Source: JANNOG01 sp050329415 (GTDB taxonomy: Bacteria > Actinomycetota > Actinomycetes > Actinomycetales > JBBAYJ01). Taken from it: a stretch of DNA of 42,262 nt. A model generated the notes under the pieces. It was given only the letters and a program-made list of their open reading frames with translations, ran no database searches and had not been told where the DNA came from. Position numbers and translations under genes: made by a program. Shown here in pieces: positions 7,676-18,910 of the stretch. The DNA is taken from contig JBHJOS010000102.1 in the NCBI GenBank assembly GCA_050329415.1, forward strand, positions 1 to 42,262, written 5' to 3'. The stretch's first letter is position 1. The number at the start of each line of letters is the position of its first letter.

Positions 7676-9079
7676 GTGACGACGGCGCCCCTCGCGGTCC
7701 GGATGCGACCGGCCACCGTGGACGAGCTGGTGGGCCAGGACCATCTGCTCCGGCCCGGCTCGCCGCTGCGCCGCCTCGTGGAGCCGCCGGGAGACGAGCT
7801 GCGGACCCGGCTCGGCCCGACGTCGGTGGTGCTGTGGGGCCCGCCGGGCACCGGCAAGACGACCATCGCCCACCTCGTGGCCGCCGCGCCCGGCCGGCGC
7901 TACCGCGAGCTGTCGGCGGTCAGCGCCGGCGTCAAGGAGGTGCGGGCCGTCATCGACGACGCCCGCGCCGCCGCAGACGGCCTCGAGCAGGCGACGACCG
8001 TGCTGTTCCTCGACGAGATCCACCGCTTCACCAAGGCGCAGCAGGACGCCCTGCTGCCGTCGGTCGAGAACCGGTGGATCGTCCTCGTCGCCGCCACCAC
8101 CGAGAACCCGTCGTTCAGCATCGTCACGCCGCTGCTGTCCCGGTCCCTCGTGCTCACGCTCCGCCCGCTCACCGACGGCGACGTCGCCGCGCTCGTCGAC
8201 CGGGCGGTCGCCGACGCACGCGGCCTCGCCGGTGCCGTGAGCGTCGCCGACGACGCCCGGGAGCACGTCGTCCGCCTCGCCGCCGGGGACGCCCGGCGCG
8301 CGCTCACCCTGCTCGAGGCCGCCGCCGGCACGGCCGTGGCGGAGGCGGGGGAGGCCGACGGGTCGGGAGCGGGCGGCGCGGAGGATCCGGGGGACGCGGG
8401 GGACGCGGGCCCCGCCGCCGCCGAGCCGGTCACCGTGACGCTCGCCCACGCCGAGGCGGCCGCCGACGTCGCCGCCGTCCGTTACGACCGCGAGGGCGAC
8501 GCCCACTACGACGTCGCCAGCGCCCTCATCAAGTCGATCCGCGGCTCCGACGTCGACGCCGCCCTGCACTACCTCGCCCGCATGGTGGTCGCCGGCGAGG
8601 ACCCCCGCTTCGTCGCCCGCCGGCTCGTCATCTCGGCGGCCGAGGACATCGGCATGGCCGACCCGTCCGCGCTGCGCACCGCCGTCGCCGCCGCCCAGGC
8701 CGTCCAGCTCATCGGCATGCCCGAGGGACGCATCGTGCTCGCCGAGGCGGTCGTCCACCTCGCGACCGCCCCCAAGTCGAACGCCGCCTACCTCGGCGTC
8801 GACCGGGCGGTCGCCGACGTGCGCCAGGGCCTCGGCGGACCGGTGCCCGCGCACCTGCGCGACGCGCACTACTCCTCGGCGTCCCGGTACGGCCACGGCG
8901 TGGGCTACGTGTACTCCCACGACTGCCCGGCCGGCGTGGCCGCCCAGCGGTACCTGCCCGACGACCTCGCCGGCGCCCGGTACTACGAGCCGACGGACCG
9001 CGGCGCCGAGCGCGGCATGGACGAACGGCTGGCCCGGCTGCGCCACCTCCTGGGGCGCGAGGACGACGCGTCCCGCTAG
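7676..9079 (+). CDS. rarA: Replication-associated recombination protein A (RarA/MgsA AAA+ ATPase)
   Basis: This 467-residue AAA+ protein is related to clamp-loader subunits and acts at stalled replication forks. The N-terminal ALAVRMRPATVDELVGQDHLL is the classic RarA opening. Walker A is WGPPGTGKTTIAHLV, Walker B is VLFLDEIHRFTKAQQD, and sensor 1 is AATTENPSFSI. The C-terminal tetramerisation half includes YLARMVVAGEDPRFVARRLV and YVYSHDCPAGVAAQRYLPD. A flexible acidic insertion rich in Gly, Ala and Asp lies about two-fifths along, with short 9-bp DNA repeats near 8390-8410. GTG 7676 was chosen because the conserved sequence begins within 10 residues. TACCGT at 7664-7669 could be a -10 box for a leaderless transcript. 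The gene is divergent from the toxin-antitoxin pair. Confidence 0.95.
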   Translation: MTTAPLAVRMRPATVDELVGQDHLLRPGSPLRRLVEPPGDELRTRLGPTSVVLWGPPGTGKTTIAHLVAAAPGRRYRELSAVSAGVKEVRAVIDDARAAADGLEQATTVLFLDEIHRFTKAQQDALLPSVENRWIVLVAATTENPSFSIVTPLLSRSLVLTLRPLTDGDVAALVDRAVADARGLAGAVSVADDAREHVVRLAAGDARRALTLLEAAAGTAVAEAGEADGSGAGGAEDPGDAGDAGPAAAEPVTVTLAHAEAAADVAAVRYDREGDAHYDVASALIKSIRGSDVDAALHYLARMVVAGEDPRFVARRLVISAAEDIGMADPSALRTAVAAAQAVQLIGMPEGRIVLAEAVVHLATAPKSNAAYLGVDRAVADVRQGLGGPVPAHLRDAHYSSASRYGHGVGYVYSHDCPAGVAAQRYLPDDLAGARYYEPTDRGAERGMDERLARLRHLLGREDDASR

Positions 9080-9090
9080 GGTCGGGGCCC

Positions 9091-9459
9091 ATGAGCGTCG
9101 CAGACGTGGCGGGCCTCATCGCGGCGATCGCCCTCGTCCTGCTCGTGGGGGCGCTGGCGGTGCCGCTGATCAAGCTCGGCTCCCTCATCGACGAGGCCCG
9201 GATGACCGTCCGCGGGCTGTCCGAGACGTCGACCCCGCTCATTCGCGAGGTCACGACCACGGTCACCAACACGAACGCCCAGCTCGGCAAGGTCGACGTC
9301 ATCACCTCCAACGTGGCGTCGACCACGTCGAACGTCTCGGCCCTCACGACGCTGTTCGCCGCCACCCTCGGTTCGCCGATCATCCGCGTGGCGGCCTTCA
9401 CCTACGGGGTCCGCCAGGCGGTGTCCGGGCGGCGGGCGAAGGGACGGCGGGGGCGGTGA
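9091..9459 (+). CDS. DUF948 family membrane-anchored protein
   Basis: This 122-residue protein has one N-terminal transmembrane helix (about residues 8-28, GLIAAIALVLLVGALAVPLI). A polar, probably coiled stretch rich in Thr, Val and Asn follows (VTTTVTNTNAQLGKVDVITS), then a basic tail. This matches DUF948, a small general-stress-like family of unknown function that commonly sits between rarA and alaS in actinobacteria. TAGGGT at 9076-9081 may serve as a -10 box close to the ATG. The stop overlaps the start of the next gene by one base (TGATG), so the two are probably co-translated. Confidence 0.82.
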   Translation: MSVADVAGLIAAIALVLLVGALAVPLIKLGSLIDEARMTVRGLSETSTPLIREVTTTVTNTNAQLGKVDVITSNVASTTSNVSALTTLFAATLGSPIIRVAAFTYGVRQAVSGRRAKGRRGR

Positions 9460-9794
9460 TGCGCCGGCTGGTCTGGCTGCTGCTGGGGATCGGGCTCGGC
9501 TACTGGCTGCTGCGCCGACTTGGCCTGGTCTCGGCCTCGCCGTCGGCGATCGCCGGACGGGCCGCCGGCAAGGCGGCCTCGCTCGCCGGGTCCGGTGCGG
9601 AGCGGGGGGCGCGCTCCGCCGTGGCGTCGGTGCGCGGGTTCGCCGGCGAGGTCCGCTCCCACGCCGCGGAGCGCGAGGCCGAGCTGCGGGCGGCCCTCAC
9701 CGCCGACGTCACCGACGCGGAGTCGGCGGCCCGCGCCGACGCGGCGCGTCACCTGCTCGAGCACCCGCATTCGTCGGCCGACCGGGCACGCTGA
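9459..9794 (+). CDS. Small membrane-associated protein (DUF6167-like)
   Basis: This 111-residue protein starts at the ATG overlapping the preceding stop. It begins MRRLVWLLLGIGLGYWLLRR, a single membrane helix with flanking arginines. An Ala/Gly-rich stretch follows, then a charged helix (GEVRSHAAEREAELRAALT). Position and pattern match the small protein found between DUF948 and alaS in many actinobacteria (DUF6167-like). Its role is unknown; a partnership with the DUF948 protein at the membrane is inferred only from coupling and shared topology. Confidence 0.72.
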   Translation: MRRLVWLLLGIGLGYWLLRRLGLVSASPSAIAGRAAGKAASLAGSGAERGARSAVASVRGFAGEVRSHAAEREAELRAALTADVTDAESAARADAARHLLEHPHSSADRAR

Positions 9795-9866
9795 GCACGC
9801 TCCCCGCGTTGACGGGGGGCGGCCCGTGCCCGCACCGGGCCCCCGCACGCCGTTCGAAGGAGTCCC

Positions 9867-12548
<2,682 letters not shown>

Positions 12549-12610
12549 CCGAACCGTGATGAGGCGTGGGTCGACCCGCACCCACCGGGCAAGGCCACAG
12601 AGGAGGACAC

Positions 12611-13093
12611 GTGGAGACTCCCTCGGGAGCCGTCCTGGCCGTCGATGTCGGCCGAGTGCGATCCGGTACGGCGGTCAGCGACCCGGCGCGGGTCGTCGCC
12701 TCGCCGCTCACCACGGTCCCGGGGGACGCCGGCGCCGACCCCGCCGGGCTGGCCCGTGCGGTGGCCGAACTCGTCGCCCAGCACCGGGTGACACTGATCG
12801 TCGTGGGCCTGCCACTCAGCCTGTCCGGGGCCGAGGGGCCGTCGGCGGCGCTCGCCCGACGCGTCGCGGCCGAGTTGTGCGCTGTCGTCGACGTGCCCGT
12901 CCGGCTGGTCGACGAGCGCTTCACGACCACCACGGCCCATGACCTGCTGCGGGCGACCGGCCGCTCCGAGCGCCGTCGCCGCCCCGTGGTGGACCAGGCT
13001 GCCGCCGCGGTGCTGCTGCAGCACGCCCTCGACGCCGCCCGGAGCGGCGTCGAAGTGGGAAGCCCTGTCACGGAGGGGGTCGGCGCCGCGTGA
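12611..13093 (+). CDS. ruvX: Holliday junction resolvase-like protein RuvX (YqgF)
   Basis: This 160-residue RNase H-fold protein has the first catalytic Asp in AVDVGRVRSGTAVSD. LIVVGLPLSLSGAEGP is the conserved second strand and loop. LVDERFTTTTAHDLL carries the Glu of the active site, and VVDQAAAAVLLQ the final Asp. YqgF/RuvX members are nucleases involved in 16S rRNA 5' maturation and/or recombination. The GTG at 12611 follows a strong AGGAGG. The leader after alaS contains a GGGTCGACCC palindrome (about 12578-12587). The stop overlaps the mltG start (GTGA). Confidence 0.93.
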   Translation: METPSGAVLAVDVGRVRSGTAVSDPARVVASPLTTVPGDAGADPAGLARAVAELVAQHRVTLIVVGLPLSLSGAEGPSAALARRVAAELCAVVDVPVRLVDERFTTTTAHDLLRATGRSERRRRPVVDQAAAAVLLQHALDAARSGVEVGSPVTEGVGAA

Positions 13094-14934
13094 GCGACCG
13101 CCGGGGGCGCCGCGGGGGCGGCGACGCGGACCCGTTCGCCTCCTTCCGGGGCGGCGGGGGGGCGCCGGACCTCTCGCTCGACCGCGACGACCTCTACGAG
13201 TCGGACCCGTCGGAGCCGTACTGGGCCCGCCAGGACCGGGCCGCCGAGGCCGGTTCGGGGGCGGCGTGGTCGTCTGCAACGCCACCCGTCATCCCCGAGA
13301 TCCCGCCGGTGCCGTCGGTGCCGTCGGTGCCGTCGGTGCCGGCGGCATCCTTCGCGGCGCCGCCGTCCGACGCTGCCGTGCCGCCGCCGGCCACCGGGCC
13401 GTTCGGGTACGCCGGTGACACCGCTGCGATCGGAGCGGTGCGGACGGGTAGCGCTGGGAGCTTGGGCAGCACGGGCAGCACGGGCAGCACGGCAACCCCT
13501 GGGACGCGTCGCGCCCGGCGGCTCGCGGAGGCGGCGGTCCGGGACGGCCGTTCCGGCGGGGTCGCCGTGGACGAGCGCTCCCGGTGGGAGGTCGCCCCCG
13601 GGCTCGGCCACACTGAGGATCATGACGAGCCGCTCGATCGTCGTCCCGCGCCCGGGGCCCCGGGCGACGACCCGAGACACGACCAGTACGACCCGTACGT
13701 CCAGGACACTGGGTACGACGGGTACGACGACGCAGGGGACGACCCCGACGGCGGGTACCACGCCGTGCCCGGCCACCACGACCCGGACGCGATCGAGGAG
13801 GTCCCCGGGTACGGCTACGCCGCCGGACCCGAGCCCGGTTCCGGGTCGACCCGGGTGACGACCGCTGCCCCGCGCCGCCGCGGGCGCAAGGCCCTGGTGT
13901 TCGTCGTCGTCCTCGGGCTCATCGGGCTCGGCGGGTACGGCGCGCTCGTCGGGTTGCGACCGATGGTCGAGGAGATCCGTGCGGTGTTCGCCCCGCCCGC
14001 GGACTTCACCGGCCCGGCCACGGGTGAGGTGACCGTCACCGTGCCGGAGGGGTCCAGCCTGCGCGCGATCGGCGACGTGCTCGTCGAGGCCGGTGTCGTC
14101 GCGAGCTCGGGGGCCTTCGTCGGTGCCGCCGAGGACAACCCGGACGGCGGGTCGGTCCAGGCCGGCACCTACGCCCTGCAACAGAACATGCCGGCCGCCG
14201 ACGCCGTGGCCGCGATGCTGGACGGCACCAGCCAGCTGCGCGACCTGCTCACGGTGCCCGAGGGTCAGATCGCCGCCCGCACGGTGGAGGCGGTGGCCGA
14301 CTATCGCGGGGTCCCGGTGCAGGAGGCCCAGGCCGCCCTCCAGGAGGTGACGCTGCCGGCCAGTGCCGAGGGCGACCCCGAGGGATACCTGTTCCCCGAC
14401 AGCTACGAGTTCGGCCCCGAGGCCGACCCCGTCGAGATCTTCCAGGCGATGGTCGACCGGGGGACCGAGGAGCGGGCGTCGCTCGGGATCCCGGCCGAAC
14501 GGGAACGGGAGTTCGTCATCAAGGCGAGCATCGCCGAGGCCGAGGGCCGCGAGCAGGACTTCGGCAACGTCGTCAGCGTGATCGACAACCGCCTCGCCGG
14601 CGAGGTTCCGCGGGTCGCCACGCTGGGAATGGACTCGACGTGCCGCTACCTGCGGCTGCGTGACGGCCTGCCGCTGGCGGAGTGCCTCGACGACCCGTCG
14701 AACCCGTGGAACACGCGCGAGAACGCCGGACTCCCGCCGGGGCCGATCAACTCCCCGGGGACCGCGGCCCTGCAGGCGGCCGTCGGCCCGCCCGACACCG
14801 ACTTCGGCTACTTCGTCACGGTGGACCTCAACACTCGCGAGACACTCTTCACCGCGTCCTACGACGAGTTCCTCACCTACCGGGACCAGTTCCAGGACTG
14901 GTGCGACGCCAACGGCCGACCCGAGGGCTGCTGA
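13090..14934 (+). CDS. mltG: Endolytic transglycosylase MltG
   Basis: This 614-residue membrane enzyme cuts nascent peptidoglycan glycan strands. Its first 266 residues form a long cytoplasmic low-complexity region, with VPS repeats near 75-84, GST repeats near 127-134, and Asp/Tyr/Gly-rich segments after 195. One transmembrane helix follows (about 267-288, after RRRGRK). The extracellular part has a LysM-like stretch (VTVPEGSSLRAIGDVLVEAG) and the YceG domain with the catalytic Glu in IKASIAEAEGRE, then VIDNRLA, PWNTRENAGLPPGPINSPG and the closing YFVTVDL. Other actinobacterial MltG proteins also carry extended N-termini. The GTG start overlaps the ruvX stop. Confidence 0.93.
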   Translation: MSDRRGRRGGGDADPFASFRGGGGAPDLSLDRDDLYESDPSEPYWARQDRAAEAGSGAAWSSATPPVIPEIPPVPSVPSVPSVPAASFAAPPSDAAVPPPATGPFGYAGDTAAIGAVRTGSAGSLGSTGSTGSTATPGTRRARRLAEAAVRDGRSGGVAVDERSRWEVAPGLGHTEDHDEPLDRRPAPGAPGDDPRHDQYDPYVQDTGYDGYDDAGDDPDGGYHAVPGHHDPDAIEEVPGYGYAAGPEPGSGSTRVTTAAPRRRGRKALVFVVVLGLIGLGGYGALVGLRPMVEEIRAVFAPPADFTGPATGEVTVTVPEGSSLRAIGDVLVEAGVVASSGAFVGAAEDNPDGGSVQAGTYALQQNMPAADAVAAMLDGTSQLRDLLTVPEGQIAARTVEAVADYRGVPVQEAQAALQEVTLPASAEGDPEGYLFPDSYEFGPEADPVEIFQAMVDRGTEERASLGIPAEREREFVIKASIAEAEGREQDFGNVVSVIDNRLAGEVPRVATLGMDSTCRYLRLRDGLPLAECLDDPSNPWNTRENAGLPPGPINSPGTAALQAAVGPPDTDFGYFVTVDLNTRETLFTASYDEFLTYRDQFQDWCDANGRPEGC

Positions 14935-15779
14935 CGGCCGGGCGGCGGGCGGCCGTCCTCGGCTCGCCGATCGGCCACTCGCTGTCGCCTGCGCTCCACC
15001 GGGCGGCGTACCAGGCGCTCGGGCTCGACTGGTCCTACCAGGCCGTCGACGTGGACGAGTCCTCGCTCGCGCCGTTCGTCGCGGAGCTCGACGCGGCCTG
15101 GGCGGGCCTGTCGCTCACCATGCCGCTCAAGCGCGCCGTGCTGCCCCTGCTCGACACGGCCGACGACCTCGTCCGCCGCACCGGGTCGTGCAACACGGTG
15201 GTCCTCGCCGGGGGAGTCCGGCACGGCCACAACACCGACGTCGCCGGGATCGTGGCCGCGATCGGCGAGGCGGGTCCGCCGCCGCCGGGTCCGGGCGTGG
15301 TCCTCGGCGGGGGTGCCACGGCGTCCTCGGCGGTGGTGGCCCTCGCCGGGCTCGGCGCCGACCCCCTCGTCGTCCTGGCCCGCGACCCGGATCGGGCCGC
15401 CGCGGTGCCCGCCGTGGCCGCCCGGGCGGGCGGGCGGGCCCGGGTCGGCCCCCTGACCGAGGCGGCGGTGACCGAGGCGCTGGCCTCGGCCGCCGTGGTC
15501 GTGTCCACCCTGCCGTCCGGGGCCGCGGACCGGCTGGCTCCCACGGTGGCCGCGGCGGCGGCGTCGGGGACCCTGCTCGACGTCGTCTACGAGCCGTGGC
15601 CGACGGCGCTGGCCGCCGCCTGGCAGGCGTCCGGGGGCCGGGTGGTGGCGGGCGACGCCATGCTCCTGCACCAGGCGGCGGTGCAGGTCCGGCTCATGAC
15701 GGGGTGCGAGCCGCCGGTCGCCGCGATGCGGACGGGCATGACGGCCGAGCGCCGCCGTCGCCTGGCCCTTCCGGGCTGA
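14901..15779 (+). CDS. aroE: Shikimate dehydrogenase
   Basis: AroE reduces 3-dehydroshikimate with NADPH. Visible motifs are VLGSPIGHSLSPALHRAAY (substrate site), LTMPLKRAVLP (catalytic Lys), TGSCNTVV, GHNTDVAGI, the Rossmann turn VLGGGATASSAVVAL, DVVYEPWPTALA and GDAMLLHQAAVQ. The start is uncertain. GTG 14901 has an AGGA upstream and gives 292 residues, overlapping mltG by 34 nt in another frame. The only later options directly before the first strand are CTG codons at 14928 and 14931. The remaining aro genes are about 15 kb downstream, beyond the pilus locus. Confidence 0.92.
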   Translation: MRRQRPTRGLLTAGRRAAVLGSPIGHSLSPALHRAAYQALGLDWSYQAVDVDESSLAPFVAELDAAWAGLSLTMPLKRAVLPLLDTADDLVRRTGSCNTVVLAGGVRHGHNTDVAGIVAAIGEAGPPPPGPGVVLGGGATASSAVVALAGLGADPLVVLARDPDRAAAVPAVAARAGGRARVGPLTEAAVTEALASAAVVVSTLPSGAADRLAPTVAAAAASGTLLDVVYEPWPTALAAAWQASGGRVVAGDAMLLHQAAVQVRLMTGCEPPVAAMRTGMTAERRRRLALPG

Positions 15780-15842
15780 CCGTGCGAACCCGGACGGTCC
15801 GGGCGTGTCAAGGCCGGGCGGGCGGGCGACGATCACTGGGGC

Positions 15843-17549
15843 ATGACGGCGGGCACCGGGGTCCGGGAGTTGCCGGACGTGCTGCTCCAGGACGGCCTGG
15901 TGACGCCGGAGCAGCTGGCCGAGGCGTGGACGGAGCACGAGCGCTCGGGCGCCCCGCTGGGCCGGGCGCTGGTGCAGCTCGGCCATCTCACCGAGGGCGA
16001 GCTGGTCCGTGCCCTGGCGACCCAGATCGGCCTGGAGTTCGTGGATCTCTCCGACCATCCGGTGGACGCCGCTGCGGTCACGCTGCTCGACCCCGCGATG
16101 TGCCGTCGCCACACGGTTCTGCCGATCGCCGTCGAGGACCGGCGTCTCGTCCTCGCGATGGCCGACCCGGGCAACGTCTTCGCCCTCGACGACGTCCGCC
16201 ACGCCACCGGCCGCGACGTCCGACCGGTCGTCGCCACCCGGGACGACCTCGTCGCGGCCATCGACGGCCTCTGCCGGGAGGACGCCGGCACGGTCGACCT
16301 GGCCGGCGCCGGCGAGGACGAGGCGAGTGACGACCTCGGGGCGCTCAGGGACGTCGTCGACGACTCCCCGATCGTCAAGTACTGCAACATGGTCATCACC
16401 CAGGCGGTGCAGGACCGGGCCAGTGACATCCACGTCGAGCCGGGCGAGCACCACCTGCGGATCCGGTACCGGATCGACGGGGTGCTGCACGAGGTGATGG
16501 AGTCCCCGCGGGCGATCGCCTCCGGGGTGGTCTCCCGGCTGAAGATCATGTCGGACATCGACATCGCCGAGCGGCGCCGGCCCCAGGACGGCCGGCTCTC
16601 GGTGACCGTCGGCGGGCGGACCGTCGACCTGCGGGTGGCCACCCTGCCGACGGTGTGGGGCGAGAAGGTCGTGCTGCGGATCCTCGACAACTCCGCGACC
16701 CGCCTGGGGCTGGGCGACCTCGGCTTCACGCCGGAGAACGAGGAGCGGTTCCGCGGCAGCTACACCAAGCCCTACGGGATGATCCTCGTCACCGGGCCGA
16801 CCGGATCGGGCAAGAGCACCACGCTGTACGCCACCCTCAACGCGGTGTCGACACCCGACATCAACGTCATCACCGTCGAGGACCCGGTGGAGTACCGGCT
16901 CCCCGGCGTCAACCAGGTCCAGATCAACGCCAAGGCCGGGCTGACGTTCGCGGCGGCGCTGCGGTCGATCCTGCGCTCGGACCCGGACGTGGTCCTGCTG
17001 GGCGAGATCCGCGACCACGAGACCGCGCAGATCAGCATCGAGGCCGCGTTGACGGGTCACCTCGTGCTGTCGACGCTGCACACCAACGACGCCCCGAGTG
17101 CGGTGACGCGGCTGACGGAGATGGACGTCGAGCCGTTCCTCGTGGGGTCGGCGCTGGACTGCGTGGTCGCGCAGCGGTTGGCACGCAGGCTGTGCCCGCG
17201 CTGCAAGGAGCCCACCGGGCCCACCGAGCGGGAGGCGTCCCTGCTGGCGTCGGCCGGGGTGGATCTCGCCGGCCCCGGCCACGCTGCTGACGACGCCGGT
17301 GGACCTCGGCTGTTCCGTCCCGTCGGCTGCCCGGCATGCTCGCGGACGGGGTACAAGGGCCGGCTCGCCCTGCACGAGATCATGGTCGTGACCGAGGACA
17401 TCGAGCGGATGTGCGTCGCCCGGGCGCCCACCGGAGAGATCGCCGAGGCCGCCCGGGTCGGTGGGATGCGCACCCTGCGCGAGGACGGCCTCGGCAAGGT
17501 CGCCGCCGGTCACACCACGGTGGAGGAGATCCTCCGGGTGGTGGCGTGA
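15843..17549 (+). CDS. pilB: Type IV pilus assembly ATPase PilB (GspE family)
   Basis: This 568-residue hexameric ATPase powers pilus extension. It has an N-terminal MshEN/T2SSE_N domain (LLQDGLVTPEQLAEAW through the DP-GNVFALDDV region). Walker A is GPTGSGKS at residues 318-325, the Asp box is VITVEDPVEYRLPG, Walker B is DPDVVLLGEIRD, and the His box is TGHLVLSTLHTNDAPSAVTR. Zinc-binding cysteine pairs CPRC and CPAC lie near residues 450 and 497. All catalytic elements are present. It opens the pilus locus 63 bp after aroE and ends 19 bp before the end of the convergent unknown gene; no clear terminator lies between them. Confidence 0.96.
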   Translation: MTAGTGVRELPDVLLQDGLVTPEQLAEAWTEHERSGAPLGRALVQLGHLTEGELVRALATQIGLEFVDLSDHPVDAAAVTLLDPAMCRRHTVLPIAVEDRRLVLAMADPGNVFALDDVRHATGRDVRPVVATRDDLVAAIDGLCREDAGTVDLAGAGEDEASDDLGALRDVVDDSPIVKYCNMVITQAVQDRASDIHVEPGEHHLRIRYRIDGVLHEVMESPRAIASGVVSRLKIMSDIDIAERRRPQDGRLSVTVGGRTVDLRVATLPTVWGEKVVLRILDNSATRLGLGDLGFTPENEERFRGSYTKPYGMILVTGPTGSGKSTTLYATLNAVSTPDINVITVEDPVEYRLPGVNQVQINAKAGLTFAAALRSILRSDPDVVLLGEIRDHETAQISIEAALTGHLVLSTLHTNDAPSAVTRLTEMDVEPFLVGSALDCVVAQRLARRLCPRCKEPTGPTEREASLLASAGVDLAGPGHAADDAGGPRLFRPVGCPACSRTGYKGRLALHEIMVVTEDIERMCVARAPTGEIAEAARVGGMRTLREDGLGKVAAGHTTVEEILRVVA

Positions 17550-17568
17550 GGGTCCGGCACCGTCGTGG

Positions 17569-18816
17569 TCAGGGGGTCGGCGCGAGGTCCGCGATGTCCC
17601 CGTCCCCGGGGTGGTTCGCCATCCACAGCAGGTACCCGGGGATCATCCTCCGGTCGGTGCCCGCGACGAAGTCCGTCGCCGTCCTGGTGATCGAGGCGGT
17701 CGTGACCGAGACCACGGGCCCCGCGGTCTGGTAACCCACTCCGGCATAGACCCTCGGTTGGCACTGCTGTCCTCGCTGGTACGTGATCGGCTGCTCGCCG
17801 GCGAACCGGTGGTCGACGCGGGAGATCGCATAGTCGGGGACGTCGACGACGTCGGTCTCGTCGACCCCCGGCCCGTCCGTGAACGGGTGGTTGGAACACG
17901 TGAGGACGTGTTCCCGCCTGGTGGATCCGGCGAAGTTCTGGCTCACGAGGGTGGCCGCGTTCGGCGTCACCCGGACGGTGGCATCGTAGGCGAGCACGTG
18001 GGTGAGCGGATCGGAAGTCCTCCTGATCTCGAAGGCGGGCCGGTCCCCCGGGAGCGGCCCGCTGACCGACTCGGTGGCGATCACCTGCCCGCTGCGCAGC
18101 GTCTGCTCCGTCAGCGGGGCGGTCCCCCCGACGTTGGTCAGCGGGACCACCTCCGGGACGGCGGTGGACGGGTCGAGGGCCACGTCGACGAGGAGGTCGT
18201 AGGTCGACGAGTCCAGGGGGTTGGCGGTCGTGAAGTTGGTGTACTCGTACCCGCGGCTGTCGCGCCCGCGCCAGTGCCCGCGCACCTGGTAGTGCGAGCA
18301 GCCCTCCTCGCGGTCGTACATGCGCGAGGACCCGGTGCGCTGACCCGGGCGCTGCCACTTCTGTGCGTAGAGGAAGTGCGGTTGGGCGAGTGCCGCACCG
18401 GCCATGTCGTGGGTGCACCACATCGATATCCAGGTCGTGAGGGACGAGAAGCTGCCCAGGGTGTTGAAGGACCCGTTCGTGTTGACCATCCATGCGGACT
18501 GGTAGTAGCGGTCGAGGCCTTCGTGCTGCCACATGAACACGGTGTTCGTCTGCGGTGCCGTGAAGGACTGGGAACTGGTCCAGGTGAAGGCACTGGCGCC
18601 GTCCGCGACGAGCGGCGGGTCCGTGGTCCCGGTCGTGTTGACGAGGAACCCGCCGTCGTGATCGGCCGTGGCCGGGACACTGAAGTACATGGGCTGGGTC
18701 GCCACGATGTCGCCGACCGGCACCGGCGTGGTCGATGCGGTGGCGGCCTGGGTCACGGCGCTGAGGCCGACGCCGACCAGGAGGAGGACGACCAGAGAGG
18801 TGACGAGCCTGCGCAT
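17569..18816 (-). CDS. Secreted protein of unknown function inside the pilus locus
   Basis: I do not recognise this 415-residue protein. MRRLVTSLVVLLLVGVGLSA is a clear Sec signal peptide, with cleavage likely near residues 24-28. The mature part is rich in Thr, Ser, aromatic residues and Asn, looks beta-rich and has four cysteines (134, 173, 307, 352) that could form two disulfides. Distinctive stretches are FMWQHEGLDRYYQSAWMVNT, YDREEGCSHYQVRGHW and MIPGYLLWMANHP near the C-terminus. The ATG at 18816 was chosen because the signal peptide starts there. It runs opposite to all pilus genes, splits pilB from pilT, and has lower GC than its neighbours. It may be a later insertion or a surface partner of the pilus; neither can be shown here. 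Confidence 0.75.
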   Translation of the reverse strand: MRRLVTSLVVLLLVGVGLSAVTQAATASTTPVPVGDIVATQPMYFSVPATADHDGGFLVNTTGTTDPPLVADGASAFTWTSSQSFTAPQTNTVFMWQHEGLDRYYQSAWMVNTNGSFNTLGSFSSLTTWISMWCTHDMAGAALAQPHFLYAQKWQRPGQRTGSSRMYDREEGCSHYQVRGHWRGRDSRGYEYTNFTTANPLDSSTYDLLVDVALDPSTAVPEVVPLTNVGGTAPLTEQTLRSGQVIATESVSGPLPGDRPAFEIRRTSDPLTHVLAYDATVRVTPNAATLVSQNFAGSTRREHVLTCSNHPFTDGPGVDETDVVDVPDYAISRVDHRFAGEQPITYQRGQQCQPRVYAGVGYQTAGPVVSVTTASITRTATDFVAGTDRRMIPGYLLWMANHPGDGDIADLAPTP

Positions 18817-18910
18817 GGGACCCCCGCGGGTTGCGAGACGGACGGCGTGGCCCCCGATCGGACTGTAGCGGCACCGACGACATTTGCCCAGAGTTGTGCC
18901 AGAGGTACGG

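Noticed and set aside
13310..13500. Tandem repeats as a CRISPR-like or mobile array
   Set aside because: Units are 9 bp, in frame and coding (VPS, GST), with no spacers; simple coding low complexity in mltG.
14928..14933. CTG as the aroE start
   Set aside because: Possible, but GTG 14901 is a commoner start codon with an AGGA upstream; the ambiguity is noted in the gene entry.
15780..15842. Integration boundary (att-like repeats) flanking the pilus locus
   Set aside because: No matching direct repeats were found near 15780-15842 and 30881-30942, and no integrase is present; the locus looks vertically inherited rather than a recent island.
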